Shown here: in pieces, positions 26,759-35,870 of the stretch
Layout of the letters: the number at the start of each line of letters is the position of its first letter
Numbering within the stretch: the first letter of the stretch is position 1
Assembly (NCBI RefSeq): GCF_028609805.1
Contig: NZ_CP063189.1
Location: 1,922,001 to 1,986,000, forward strand
Direction of reading: 5' to 3'
DNA length: 64,000 nt
Source of the DNA: Corynebacterium massiliense DSM 45435
GTDB taxonomy: Bacteria > Actinomycetota > Actinomycetes > Mycobacteriales > Mycobacteriaceae
The notes under the pieces: generated by a model
Databases searched by the model: none
What the model was told of the DNA's origin: nothing
Seen by the model: the letters and a program-made list of their open reading frames with translations, nothing else
Position numbers and translations under genes: made by a program

Positions 26759-27946
26759 CTAGGACCTCCGATCGCGCTTGTTGGCCGCCAGAAGCTCCGC
26801 CACCGAGACCGAGCCGGTACGGCCCTCATCTTGGCGGCGGCGTCCACGGCGCACGTTGTCATCGCCGCCCTTGTCCCAGTTCACCGCCTGGAAAGAATCG
26901 GTGTTGAAAGTCCGATCATTCCAATCACCAGAGTCGGCGCCCTCATTGTGGCTGCCCTCTGGGTGGGGATCGCGGGAATTGCTGGCACGGGAACCAGCCA
27001 CGGACTGTGCTGGCTCATTAGCCTGCGGGGTCGATGGCTTCTCCACTCCCACATCGTGCTTGGCGGGCGCAGCAACCTTCGATGCCGTGCCCGCATCAGT
27101 GGTTTTCTGTTCCGCGACGATATTGCGCAGCTGTTCGTTCGGATATCCGGCGACCGGCTCGGAACCTAGGCGGCCGGCGATCGCATCCGCCGACGGCGCG
27201 CCGAACGAGGATTGGGTGAAGTCGAAATTATCATCAGAATCGACTCCGCTCTCACCAGAATCGGACGTCGCTTGAGAGGCCGCATGCGCGCGGGCTTCGA
27301 CTTCCATGATACGGCGAGCCTCGGCACGCAATGCAGCAGGTTCGTAGGTGAAATCACGGCCGGACAGCTCCTCAAGCTGCGCGCGTATTTGCGAAATCTC
27401 GGCACGAATTTCACGGAGCATTTCAACGTCCGAACGGGACAGCCCTGACGCATCTACTGCTCGATGGGAAGGACGTTGACTACCGCTTGACCGTGAATCC
27501 GAATCATTTTGTTCAGATTGGTCACGCGACGCCGCAGTCAAGCGCCTCAGCTCCGCCTGGTGTTGGCGCTCCCTTTCGGTCATACGACCGTACGAATCCT
27601 GAGCCTGCCGGCGATAACGAGCCACCAAAAACATCCCAAGAACTGCCGCCCAGAGGAGTACCAATAAGGCAACCTTCATCGCAACGGCGCTTCCCAAAAG
27701 CAACATCACTACACTAGCTATTACACCGAGCAGGATTAGTACAGCAATTCCCATTTGGCCGACGTCGCGGCCGTTTTCCTGCTCGTGAGCCGAGCGATTA
27801 CGTTTTTCGCTTCCGGAAACGGCCGACCTCTTCCCACCACTTGATTGCGTTGCTTCATCGCTGTGAAGCGCTCCCCACGCGGAAGAGGACGCTTCAGATG
27901 GGCTGCCAGTGTCATGGAGGGTTCGTGGCGACGTCATGAAACACAC
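26759..27946 (-). CDS. DUF6779-like membrane protein
   Basis: 395 aa. A Ser/Glu-rich N-terminus of about 60 residues is followed by two hydrophobic segments (about residues 65-110), a charged coiled-coil-like stretch ('RMTERERQHQAELRRL', 'EMLREIRAEISQIRAQLEELSG') and a long low-complexity C-terminus. The arrangement matches the corynebacterial proteins linked to the panC/folK cluster. The start is GTG 27946 with GAGG seven bases upstream; ATG 27937 is an alternative. The function is unknown. A terminator hairpin lies only about 20 bases upstream of the start. Confidence 0.65.
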   Translation of the reverse strand: MCFMTSPRTLHDTGSPSEASSSAWGALHSDEATQSSGGKRSAVSGSEKRNRSAHEQENGRDVGQMGIAVLILLGVIASVVMLLLGSAVAMKVALLVLLWAAVLGMFLVARYRRQAQDSYGRMTERERQHQAELRRLTAASRDQSEQNDSDSRSSGSQRPSHRAVDASGLSRSDVEMLREIRAEISQIRAQLEELSGRDFTYEPAALRAEARRIMEVEARAHAASQATSDSGESGVDSDDNFDFTQSSFGAPSADAIAGRLGSEPVAGYPNEQLRNIVAEQKTTDAGTASKVAAPAKHDVGVEKPSTPQANEPAQSVAGSRASNSRDPHPEGSHNEGADSGDWNDRTFNTDSFQAVNWDKGGDDNVRRGRRRQDEGRTGSVSVAELLAANKRDRRS

Positions 27947-27965
27947 TCTATCGCCTCGACGCCTA

Positions 27966-28002
27966 AAGGCCCAGACCTACCACGTGGGCAGACCTGGGCC
28001 TT
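27966..28002 (-). terminator. Terminator of the repeat-protein gene
   Basis: AAGGCCCAG (27966-27974) pairs with CTGGGCCTT (27994-28002). It is 75 bases past the stop of the small gene and 20 bases before the next gene's start on the same strand. Confidence 0.65.
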
Positions 28003-28077
28003 AGTTTCAATGTCACTCAGGCACTGTCGTTACCTCTGGCGCACCGCCGTAGGCAACGAAGTTAGACAACGTTGAAA

Positions 28078-28485
28078 CTACGCCTCGCTGAAGAGGTTCG
28101 GCAGAACGTCGGAAGAAAGCTCCGGGTCCGGGAGCAGATCGCTCGAGAGCTCATCCGGCAGAAGGTTTGCGGAAAGCTCCGGGGAGAGGCTGGAACCGAA
28201 GTCGCTGGAACCAAGTTCCGGAGCGATGTTCAACTGCGGAGCAATGCTGGAGCCGAGGTCTCCCGAACCAAGCTCCGGGGCAAGGCTGGAACCGAAGTCG
28301 CTGGAACCAAGTTCCGGAGAGACGTCAATCTGCGGGGAAACCTCGATGCTGGAACCGAGCTCGGGAAGCTCAGGGAAGTTGACGTTCACGTCCGGAACAT
28401 CCGGAAGCTGAACGTTCCCGAGGTTGTTGATGAAGTCCGCGATCGGTGCGGGCAGGATGTCATTGAGCTGGGCAAAGATGTCCAC
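28078..28485 (-). CDS. Small acidic repeat protein of unknown function
   Basis: 135 aa from GTG 28485, with a strong GGAGG five bases upstream. The protein contains no Lys, Arg, His, Cys, Trp, Tyr or Thr and has many Asp/Glu, Ser, Leu and Pro. The unit PELGSSDFGSSL occurs at residues 57-68 and 89-100, with a variant at 70-81 (PELGSGDLGSSI), and PELSS/DELSS elements follow. The DNA carries matching repeats. There is no signal peptide or membrane segment. The gene is clearly translated-looking (ribosome site, terminator), lies between the DUF3180 and DUF6779 genes, and is unlike any family I know. Confidence 0.65.
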   Translation of the reverse strand: MDIFAQLNDILPAPIADFINNLGNVQLPDVPDVNVNFPELPELGSSIEVSPQIDVSPELGSSDFGSSLAPELGSGDLGSSIAPQLNIAPELGSSDFGSSLSPELSANLLPDELSSDLLPDPELSSDVLPNLFSEA

Positions 28486-28595
28486 TGGAACCTCCGTGGA
28501 ATGTTGGCGACGAATTACCCGATAGCAGGGTAGCAGCTTTCCTTCGAACGAGCTACATATGCCTAATTTTATTCAAAAATAATTTTAAATTTTCG

Positions 28596-29072
28596 TCAAC
28601 AGTTCTCTAGCAGCGCATCGGGCGGCGGAGCTTGACAGTGGCGCTCCAAAATAACCCCGGCTGCAGACATCGCCGCACCACCCAGTGCGCTGGACAGTAC
28701 CCCGGCAGTATCCTGCGCGGCGGCGGTAAGCTCCCCGGCGTGTGGGAGTATGAAGAATGCCATTCCGACGTACGCTCCTCCGAGCGCCGCGCCCGTCCAC
28801 GCAGATGCCTTGCCCACGAGCATGAACTGCGTAACGGTCATGGGGTTGAGCTGGGAGTTGTCCAGCCCGATGCCGGGGGCGTCGTCGCTGTGGAGCGCGC
28901 GGCGCACCTTCACCGTCAGCAGCGCGCACACGGCCGCAAGCCCCCACAGGGTCAACGAGACGGTGACGGGGATGGAGACCATGTCGCCGTAGAACCGGCG
29001 GACCAGAATCCAGGCCGCGGCGGCGAAGAAGGCCGCGGTACCGAAAAGGGCCGGGACGGACGTCTGCTTCAT
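28596..29072 (-). CDS. DUF3180 membrane protein
   Basis: 158 aa from ATG 29072, which overlaps the folK stop (ATGA). Four hydrophobic segments: two at the N-terminus ('ALFGTAAFFAAAAWILVRRF', then 'VTVSLTLWGLAAVCALLTV') and two after 'QLNPMTVTQFMLVGKASAWTG', a conserved DUF3180 region. It is the last gene of the dacB-to-folK operon, the standard actinobacterial position. Function unknown. Confidence 0.85.
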   Translation of the reverse strand: MKQTSVPALFGTAAFFAAAAWILVRRFYGDMVSIPVTVSLTLWGLAAVCALLTVKVRRALHSDDAPGIGLDNSQLNPMTVTQFMLVGKASAWTGAALGGAYVGMAFFILPHAGELTAAAQDTAGVLSSALGGAAMSAAGVILERHCQAPPPDALLENC

Positions 29073-29614
29073 GGGGCGCTCCCGGTCGAGTCGGCGGCAA
29101 AATCGGCACGGCCAAGCAAGGTGTCCATATCGCCCAGGCTCCGCACCCCGGCGACCTCGTCGGCGCCCAGCTTGTCGATGTATTCCTGCACCCCGCGCCC
29201 ATTCAACGTCGCGGCGGGGTCGGCCTCCAGCCACGGAATGAGCACGAAGGCGCGCTCGTGCGCGAAGGGGTGTGGGAGGGTGAGCTCCGGGTCGGTAGAG
29301 CGGATCTCGGAGCCGTGGGCATCGACAAGCTGCACGATGTCCACGTCCAGCGTCCGCGGGCCCCAGTGCCGCACGCGCCGGCGGTCGGCGGCTTCCTCGA
29401 GGCGCTGCCCGCGGCGCAGCAGGTCCTTAGGTGTGTGCTCAACGTCGACGATGAGCACTGCGTTGAGGAAGTCGCCCTGATCGGTCACTCCCCACGGCGG
29501 GGTGGCGTACACGCTGGAGGCGGCGACGATGTCGACGGCGAATTCGGTGTACACGGTGTGCAAAAGCCGCAGCCGATCCGCCATGTTGGAGCCGATGGAG
29601 AGTACCGCGCGCAT
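29069..29614 (-). CDS. folK: 6-hydroxymethyl-dihydropterin pyrophosphokinase
   Basis: Transfers pyrophosphate from ATP to hydroxymethyl-dihydropterin in folate synthesis. 181 aa. It starts MRAVLSIGSN; 'RHWGPRTLDVDIV' holds the HPPK signature with the magnesium-binding Asp pair, and 'LPHPFAHERAFVLIPW' is the conserved downstream motif. It follows folB by 5 bases in the folE-folP-folB-folK cluster. Confidence 0.95.
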   Translation of the reverse strand: MRAVLSIGSNMADRLRLLHTVYTEFAVDIVAASSVYATPPWGVTDQGDFLNAVLIVDVEHTPKDLLRRGQRLEEAADRRRVRHWGPRTLDVDIVQLVDAHGSEIRSTDPELTLPHPFAHERAFVLIPWLEADPAATLNGRGVQEYIDKLGADEVAGVRSLGDMDTLLGRADFAADSTGSAP

Positions 29615-29619
29615 GGTGA

Positions 29620-30108
29620 CTACTCCCCCGCCTTCGTGGGAGCTTCGGCGCGTGCCCCGCTTTCGCGTGCGGTGGGTGCACCGCCGTGGCGTGGGGTCGG
29701 AGCGTCGGCTATCCGTGCGGTGGGTGCGTTAGCGCCCGCCGCACGTTTCCGGGAACGGCGGGCGACCACGGCGACATCGGCAAACGTGCGCGGGATGGGC
29801 GCGTGTGGTTTGTGCACGGTGACTTCGACGGCGTGAAGCAGGTCGTAGTCGGCCATGGCGCGCTCAGCGATGTCGGCCGCGACGGTCTCGATGAGCTGGC
29901 GCGGTTCGCCCTCCACGACGCCGGCGGCCATCTCGGCGAGCTCCGCGTAGTTGATGGTCTGGGTGAGATCGTCGCCCTGGGCGGCCGGAGCGAGCTCTGC
30001 CCAACAAGTGATGTCCACGGTGAAGGTCTGCCCGTGCTCGCGCTCGTGCGGCAGCACGCCGTGATAGCCGTAGCACTGTAGCCCGGTCAGTTCGATGCGG
30101 TCGGCCAT
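29620..30108 (-). CDS. folB: Dihydroneopterin aldolase with low-complexity tail
   Basis: Cleaves dihydroneopterin to hydroxymethyl-dihydropterin. ATG 30108 with AGGAGG inside the folP end; 162 aa. The core '[21 protein letters not shown]' region (catalytic Tyr/Glu) and 'HKPHAPIP' are intact. The normal domain ends about residue 120. The remaining 40 or so residues (repeated APT/R elements) form an Ala/Arg-rich disordered extension not seen in typical FolB. Confidence 0.92.
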   Translation of the reverse strand: MADRIELTGLQCYGYHGVLPHEREHGQTFTVDITCWAELAPAAQGDDLTQTINYAELAEMAAGVVEGEPRQLIETVAADIAERAMADYDLLHAVEVTVHKPHAPIPRTFADVAVVARRSRKRAAGANAPTARIADAPTPRHGGAPTARESGARAEAPTKAGE

Positions 30109-30112
30109 GGCG

Positions 30113-31006
30113 CTAGCCCTCCTGCGGGCGGAAGTTGGCACCCTGGCGCCACCCGGCCGCCACGTCCACCGCGTCGCGGGAGACGTCCACCTCGTGGACG
30201 CGCACGCACCACGCCCCCAGGTGGGCGGACAGGGCGGTGACGGCGGCGGTAGCCGGGTCGGCCAGCTGCGGGCTGGCCTCCAGTCCGCGGTCGGCGCGCA
30301 CCTGGGTGAGGAAGCGCTTGCGGGAGGCGCCGACCAGCACCGGGTACTCGCCGGCGATGAACGCCGGCAGGGCCTTGAGCAGCGCCCAGTTGTCCTGCGG
30401 GGTCTTGGCGAACCCGAGGCCCGGGTCCACCGTGATGTTCTCGCCGCGCACGCCGGCCTTTAACGCGTTATCAGCCAGGCGGTCGAGGGTCTCGTGGACG
30501 TCGCGGACCACGTCGCCGCCGTGATCGGCGCTGCCGGCGGCGTCGCCGAACTGGACGGTGCGCCAGTGCATCAGACAGACCGGCAGGTCGGTGTCGGCCA
30601 TGACGCGGTACATGTCGGCATCGGCAAGCCCGCCGGACACGTCATTGATCAAGGCCGCGCCGGCCTCCGCCGCGGCCGCGGCAGTGCTCGCGCGCATGGT
30701 GTCCACGGAGGTCAAAATCCCCTCCTGGGAAAGCGCCTCGATGACGGGGGCAACGCGGCGGGCTTCGACGTCGGCATCGACACGTGTGGCGCCCGGGCGG
30801 GTGGATTCGCCGCCGACATCGATGATGTCCGCACCCTGGGCCACCAGGTCCTTGGCGTGGGCGATGGCATCATCAATGCCCAGCCACTTGCCGCCGTCGG
30901 AGAAGGAATCCTCGGTGACGTTGACGATGCCCATGACCGTCGTGCGGCCTGGGAAGGTCATGTCGCCTGCGACGGAATACGAACGGGCACTGCCTGCGCT
31001 GGTCAT
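30113..31006 (-). CDS. folP: Dihydropteroate synthase
   Basis: Condenses p-aminobenzoate with the pterin pyrophosphate; the sulfonamide target. 297 aa. '[14 protein letters not shown]' and '[14 protein letters not shown]' are the two DHPS signatures. 'INDVSGG' and 'DPGLGFAKT' are also present. ATG 31006 with AGAAGGAAG upstream. Part of the folE-folP-folB-folK operon. Confidence 0.96.
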   Translation of the reverse strand: MTSAGSARSYSVAGDMTFPGRTTVMGIVNVTEDSFSDGGKWLGIDDAIAHAKDLVAQGADIIDVGGESTRPGATRVDADVEARRVAPVIEALSQEGILTSVDTMRASTAAAAAEAGAALINDVSGGLADADMYRVMADTDLPVCLMHWRTVQFGDAAGSADHGGDVVRDVHETLDRLADNALKAGVRGENITVDPGLGFAKTPQDNWALLKALPAFIAGEYPVLVGASRKRFLTQVRADRGLEASPQLADPATAAVTALSAHLGAWCVRVHEVDVSRDAVDVAAGWRQGANFRPQEG

Positions 31007-31033
31007 GGCTTCCTTCTCCTTTACTCGTGTGTT

Positions 31034-31627
31034 TTAACCCTTGATAAGGCTCATCACTTCCGCGCGGGAGGCGGCACTGTTTTGGAACCCGCCACGCACC
31101 GCGGAGGTCGTCGTGGTCGCGCCCGGCTTGCGGATGCCGCGCATGGCCATGCACAGGTGCTCACACTCGATGACGACGATGACCGCCTGCGGGTCGAGTT
31201 TATCCACTAACGCATCGGCGATCTGGGTGGTCAGCCGTTCCTGGACCTGGGGGCGCTTGGCGTAGAGATCCGCCAGCCGCGCCAGCTTGGACAGGCCCGT
31301 CACGTGCCCGTCGCGGCCCGGGATGTAGCCGATGTGCGCCTTGCCAAAGAAGGGCACCAAGTGGTGTTCGCAGGTGGAATAGATCGGGATGTCGCGCACG
31401 AGGACCAGCTCGCGGTGGCCCTCGGCGAAGGTGCGCTCCAGCACCACCGTGGGGTCCTCGTAGAGACCTGCGAACGTCTCGGCATAGGCCCGCGCCACGC
31501 GCGCCGGCGTGTCCTGCAGACCCTCACGGTCGGGGTCCTCGCCCACCGCGAAGAGCAATTCGCGCACGGCCGCCTCCGCCCGCTCCTGGTCGAACGGACG
31601 CTCGGCGGGAACGTTCTGGTTAGCCAC
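31034..31627 (-). CDS. folE: GTP cyclohydrolase I
   Basis: First step of folate synthesis, GTP to dihydroneopterin triphosphate. Start GTG 31627 overlaps the ftsH stop by 8 bases; 197 aa, a normal length. An apparently longer frame on the same strand runs through ftsH and is not real upstream of this point. '[20 protein letters not shown]' holds zinc and catalytic residues; '[10 protein letters not shown]' and '[16 protein letters not shown]' complete the signatures. Confidence 0.95.
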   Translation of the reverse strand: MANQNVPAERPFDQERAEAAVRELLFAVGEDPDREGLQDTPARVARAYAETFAGLYEDPTVVLERTFAEGHRELVLVRDIPIYSTCEHHLVPFFGKAHIGYIPGRDGHVTGLSKLARLADLYAKRPQVQERLTTQIADALVDKLDPQAVIVVIECEHLCMAMRGIRKPGATTTTSAVRGGFQNSAASRAEVMSLIKG

Positions 31628-34256
31628 GCGGCCCACCGCCCCAGCGCGGATCCTGGCCGCTGCCGTAGTTCTCCTCGCCCGGGTGGCGCGGGGTGTCCGG
31701 GCGGCGCGGCGCGTCAGGCTTGTGGTGCCGGCCCACCCGCGGGAGGATCTGGGTCTCTTCGGAGTTCGGACCGAACTCGCGCTGGCCCTGCTCTCGCTCC
31801 GACTGCTCCCGCTCGGCCTGCTCGCGCTCTGCTTGTTCGCGCTGCTGGCGGGCGCGGTCGGCCGTGGACTGTGCGGCGCGCTCGCGGTCTTCACGTTCGC
31901 GGGCAATGCGCTCGCGTTCGGCGCGGTTGCGCTCCTCGGCCTCGTGGGCCAGGCGGCGGGCACCGGAGCCGGCGACGTAAGTGTCGTCCTGCGGGGCCTG
32001 CTGCCGCGGAGCCTGCTGCTGCGGGGCCTGCTGCGCCGTTTCGCTGACCGGCACGGCATTAGCGGAGCCTGCTTGAGCGGAGCGTGCGTTGCCCCAGCCC
32101 TGCTGGCCGGTGGTCTCTCCGGCGGCAGGCCTGTCGCCAGCTCCCTCGGTGCGCGACTTGGTGGCCGGGGTGGCCTCGACCTGCTCGCCAACGACGTCGC
32201 CGGCGTGCTGGCCGAAGTTGAAGCCGATCTCTTCCTGGCTGCCCGGCTCCTTGCCGGCGAGGCGGCGTTCGCGGGCGGCGCGGGAGGCATCGAGAAGCGT
32301 CATGCGCTTCGGCGGCTCCTCGCCACGCTCGCGGGCGAGCTCCGCCGGGGTCTTGACCGGCTGGCGGCCGGCCTGCTGTGGGAAGCGCAGATCTTCGCCC
32401 GGGAAGACGTCGTCGGCCTCGCGCGGTTCGATGCCGTCGAAGGCGCGCTCCAGGTCGGGGCGGCGCAGCGTCTCCTTTTCCAGCAGCTGCTCGGCCACGC
32501 GGTCGAGGTAGTCGCGGTGCTCGGCCAGGATCTCGTAGGCCTTCTGGTGCGCGGAGTCGAGCAGGTACTGCAGCTGCTCGTCGATCTTCGCCGCAACCTT
32601 CTCGGAGTACTCGATGGAACCGCCGCCGCCCATGTGGGCGAACGGGTCGCCCTGCTCCTGGCCGAACTTCACGGTACCCAGCTCCGGGGAAAAGCCGTAC
32701 TCAGTGAGCATGGCGCGCGCGATCTTGGTGGCATTTTCGATGTCGGAGGACGCGCCCGTGGTCGGGGTGCCAAAGACGAGTTCCTCGGCGGCACGCCCGC
32801 CCATGGCGAAGACGAGGCGCGCGAACATCTCGTCGCGGGTGTAGAGGCCCTTGTCGTCTTCCTGCGAAGTCATCGCGTGCCCGCCGGTGCGGCCACGGGC
32901 CAGGATGGTCACCTTGTACACGCGCTCAATATCCTTCAGCGCCCACGCGGCGAGCGTGTGGCCGCCCTCGTGGTAGGCGGTGACCTTCTTCTCGTGCTCG
33001 GAGATGATCTTGGACTGGCGGCGCGGGCCGCCCACCACGCGGTCGGTGGCCTCCTCGAGTGCGTCCGCGGTGATCACGTTGCCGCCGATGCGGGCGGTAA
33101 GAAGCGCGGCCTCGTTGAGCACGTTGGCCAAGTCCGCACCCGACATGCCGGCGGTGCGCTTGGCCAGCTGGGTGACATCCACGTCCGAGGCGAGCGGCTT
33201 GTTCTTCGCGTGCACGCGCAGGATGGCCTCGCGGCCGGCGAGATCCGGGTTGGTCACCGGGATCTGGCGGTCGAAGCGGCCCGGGCGCAGCAGCGCCGGG
33301 TCGAGGATGTCCGGGCGGTTGGTGGCGGCGATGAGGATGACGCCCTCGCGGTCGCCGAAGCCGTCCATTTCCACCAGCAGCTGGTTGAGTGTCTGCTCGC
33401 GCTCGTCGTGCCCGCCGCCGGTGCCGGAGCCGCGCTGGCGGCCCACCGCGTCGATCTCATCGACGAAGATGATGCACGGGCTGTTTTCCTTCGCCTGCTT
33501 GAACAGGTCGCGCACGCGGGACGCGCCCACGCCGACGAACATCTCCACGAAGTCGGAACCGGAGATGGAATAAAACGGCACGCCCGCCTCGCCGGCCACG
33601 GCGCGGGCCAGCAGCGTCTTGCCGGTACCCGGCGGGCCGTAGAGCAGCACGCCGCGCGGGATCTTCGCGCCGAGCTCGAAGTACCGGGTCGGATCCTCAA
33701 GGAAGTCCTTGATCTCCATGAGTTCGTCAACGGCTTCATCGGCACCCGCGACGTCGTCGAAGGTGTTGGTCGGCTCGTCCTTGGTGAGCTCCTTGGCTTT
33801 GTTGCCGCCGATGCCGAACAGTCCGCCGGCGCCCTGCTGCATGCGGGTGATGAAGAAGAAGAGCAGGGCGGCCATGGCCACCATCGGCAAGAGCAAGCCC
33901 GCCATCTGGACCAGGAAGTTGTCCTTGGTCACGTTGGTCTCGTAGGAGTCGACGCCGGAGTTTTTCACGGTGTCGAAGATCTCCGGCGAGGTGCGTGCCG
34001 GGTACTGGGTGTAGATCTCCTCGACGTCGTCGCGCTCCTCGATGGTCGACGGCTCGCGCAGTTTCAGCCGAAGCTGCTGCTCGCGATCGTCGATCTGGGC
34101 TTCCTCGACGTTGTTGTCATCGAGCTGCTGCAGCGCCACCGACGTGTCCACCCGCATGAAGTTGCGGGTGTCGTTGGTGAGGAAGGTGAAGGCGTAGAGC
34201 GCCACCAACACGAGGGCAGCGATCCCGCCGTAGCGGAGGATCTTCTGGTTTTTCAT
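31620..34256 (-). CDS. ftsH: ATP-dependent zinc metalloprotease FtsH with long C-terminal extension
   Basis: Membrane-bound AAA+ protease for quality control. 878 aa; usual FtsH is about 650-750. TM1 is near residues 9-26 and TM2 near 114-136. Walker A 'GPPGTGKT' is around 205-212, '[15 protein letters not shown]' is Walker B, and the SRH region follows. The zinc motif is HEGGH (usual HEAGH) near 429-433. From about residue 640 the protein becomes low-complexity: Gln/Pro-rich, then a Glu/Arg coiled-coil-like run ('[16 protein letters not shown]', repeated 'REQAE'). It lies between hpt and folE in the operon. Confidence 0.95.
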   Translation of the reverse strand: MKNQKILRYGGIAALVLVALYAFTFLTNDTRNFMRVDTSVALQQLDDNNVEEAQIDDREQQLRLKLREPSTIEERDDVEEIYTQYPARTSPEIFDTVKNSGVDSYETNVTKDNFLVQMAGLLLPMVAMAALLFFFITRMQQGAGGLFGIGGNKAKELTKDEPTNTFDDVAGADEAVDELMEIKDFLEDPTRYFELGAKIPRGVLLYGPPGTGKTLLARAVAGEAGVPFYSISGSDFVEMFVGVGASRVRDLFKQAKENSPCIIFVDEIDAVGRQRGSGTGGGHDEREQTLNQLLVEMDGFGDREGVILIAATNRPDILDPALLRPGRFDRQIPVTNPDLAGREAILRVHAKNKPLASDVDVTQLAKRTAGMSGADLANVLNEAALLTARIGGNVITADALEEATDRVVGGPRRQSKIISEHEKKVTAYHEGGHTLAAWALKDIERVYKVTILARGRTGGHAMTSQEDDKGLYTRDEMFARLVFAMGGRAAEELVFGTPTTGASSDIENATKIARAMLTEYGFSPELGTVKFGQEQGDPFAHMGGGGSIEYSEKVAAKIDEQLQYLLDSAHQKAYEILAEHRDYLDRVAEQLLEKETLRRPDLERAFDGIEPREADDVFPGEDLRFPQQAGRQPVKTPAELARERGEEPPKRMTLLDASRAARERRLAGKEPGSQEEIGFNFGQHAGDVVGEQVEATPATKSRTEGAGDRPAAGETTGQQGWGNARSAQAGSANAVPVSETAQQAPQQQAPRQQAPQDDTYVAGSGARRLAHEAEERNRAERERIAREREDRERAAQSTADRARQQREQAEREQAEREQSEREQGQREFGPNSEETQILPRVGRHHKPDAPRRPDTPRHPGEENYGSGQDPRWGGGPRG

Positions 34257-34268
34257 TAACGGTGGAGT

Positions 34269-34856
34269 TTAGTTGTTGCTGTAGACATCGGGGTGCAAGG
34301 TGCCCACGTAGGGCAGATCGCGGTAGCGCTCCGCGTAGTCCAGGCCGTAGCCGATGACGAACTCGTTGGGGATGTCGAAGCCGACGTCGAACATGTCGAT
34401 ATCTGCCTTGACCACCTCGGGCTTGCGCAGGAGGGTGATGACCTCCAGGGAGCGGGGGTTGCGGCTGCGCAGGTTCTTGATCAGCCAGGACAGCGTCAGG
34501 CCGGAATCGATGATGTCCTCGACGATGAGCACGTCGCGCCCGGCGATGTCGCGGTCCAAGTCCTTGAGGATGCGGACCACGCCCGACGAGGTGGTGGCGT
34601 TGCCGTAAGAGGAGACCGCCATGAACTCGAGCTCGGCCGGGATGGAGAGCTTGCGGGCAAAGTCGGTGAGGAAGAAGACCGCGCCCTTGAGCACGCAGAT
34701 GAGGATGAGGTCCTGGTCGGAGTCCTTGTGTGCTGCAGAGACCTCGTCCGCGAGCTCCTGGATGCGGGCCTGCAGTGTCTCCTCGGGGATTAAGACTGCC
34801 TCCACGTCCTTGCCGTAGGGGTTGTCCGGAACGTTGAAGTCCTTGGTGTCGTACAC
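34269..34856 (-). CDS. hpt: Hypoxanthine phosphoribosyltransferase
   Basis: Purine salvage enzyme. 195 aa from GTG 34856. The PRPP-binding loop '[17 protein letters not shown]' and '[13 protein letters not shown]' are diagnostic. The order tilS-hpt-ftsH is the standard one in actinobacteria. Confidence 0.94.
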   Translation of the reverse strand: MYDTKDFNVPDNPYGKDVEAVLIPEETLQARIQELADEVSAAHKDSDQDLILICVLKGAVFFLTDFARKLSIPAELEFMAVSSYGNATTSSGVVRILKDLDRDIAGRDVLIVEDIIDSGLTLSWLIKNLRSRNPRSLEVITLLRKPEVVKADIDMFDVGFDIPNEFVIGYGLDYAERYRDLPYVGTLHPDVYSNN

Positions 34857-34894
34857 GGCCGTCTGCCCTTTCTGCCCGCGTCAGGCTCGCATTG

Positions 34895-35866
34895 TCACGT
34901 GCTTAATAGTGACAGTCTGCCACCAACCCTGCGCACTTCCAACCTTGCGCCGCGGGGGCCGGCCGGGTGCGGTTTCACCCCAACTCCGCCTTGGCCGTGC
35001 CAGTCGGTGCATAGCTTGCCGATGTCCCTCAGCCCCGCCCGCGTCACCGCCACCCCGTGGGCGACCAGCCAGGCGGCGATAGTCCGGCGGCGCAGTGGCT
35101 CCGGGGCGGCCGCGAGTTCCGCGCAGTCGAGCTCGGCGCGCGCGCCCGCGGTCTCGGCGCCGGCAAGCCGCGCGAGTTCGGCGTCGTCGCGTGCGGCATC
35201 GCCCGCCGCCTGCGCGAGCGGCGCCACCGCGTCGCCACCGGCCAGTGCGCTCAGGCGCGGGATGATGTCGCGGCGCAGCGCGACTCGCCTAAACGCAGTG
35301 TCGGCGTTGTGCGGGTCGTCCCAGTACTCCATGTTCAGCTCTGTGCACGCGCCCACCGTGTCGGCGCGGCGCACGCTGAGCAACGGGCGGACTACCCGCG
35401 CACCCTCGATCACCGCGCGCGGCGCCATGCCGGCCACCTGTCCGCGCAGCAGCCCGAGAAGCAGCGTTTCCGCCTGGTCCTCGGCGGTGTGGGCGACGAG
35501 CACCTCTCGGCCATTGGCGGCGCGCGCGAGCGCTTGGTAGCGGGCCCGGCGCGCCGCGTCTTCCATGCCCTCGGTGCCAGTGACATGCACGGCCACCACC
35601 CGGGCGGTCGCACCCAGCGAGCGTGCCTGGGCTGCGGCACGCTCGGCCACCGCGCGCGAACCGTCCTGGAGCTGGTGGTCGACGCACACCGCCTCCACCT
35701 CCAGCCCCTCGGCCACGGCCGCGGCAAGCAGCGCCAGCGAGTCGGGGCCGCCCGACAAACCTACGACCACCGACCGGGACGCGTCGGCGCCGTACACGGC
35801 CTCGCGTACCCCGCGCCGGCAGGCCAGAAAGTGCGGGGAGCGCCTGGGCCAGAAGGGCGTGACCAT
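34895..35866 (-). CDS. tilS: tRNA(Ile)-lysidine synthase
   Basis: Modifies the wobble cytidine of tRNA-Ile(CAU) with lysine. 323 aa, a short actinobacterial form. The ATP loop 'VGLSGGPDSLALLAA' (SGGPDS near residues 39-44) is the PP-loop signature; 'HTAEDQAETLLLGLLRG' is the TilS motif. It follows dacB by a few bases. Confidence 0.93.
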   Translation of the reverse strand: MVTPFWPRRSPHFLACRRGVREAVYGADASRSVVVGLSGGPDSLALLAAAVAEGLEVEAVCVDHQLQDGSRAVAERAAAQARSLGATARVVAVHVTGTEGMEDAARRARYQALARAANGREVLVAHTAEDQAETLLLGLLRGQVAGMAPRAVIEGARVVRPLLSVRRADTVGACTELNMEYWDDPHNADTAFRRVALRRDIIPRLSALAGGDAVAPLAQAAGDAARDDAELARLAGAETAGARAELDCAELAAAPEPLRRRTIAAWLVAHGVAVTRAGLRDIGKLCTDWHGQGGVGVKPHPAGPRGARLEVRRVGGRLSLLST

Positions 35867-35870
35867 CTAC

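Noticed and set aside
31628..32290. Long N-terminal extension of GTP cyclohydrolase I
   Set aside because: The frame stays open through the end of ftsH by chance; FolE homology begins at GTG 31627.
31509..34259. 916-codon plus-strand frame
   Set aside because: Antisense of ftsH.
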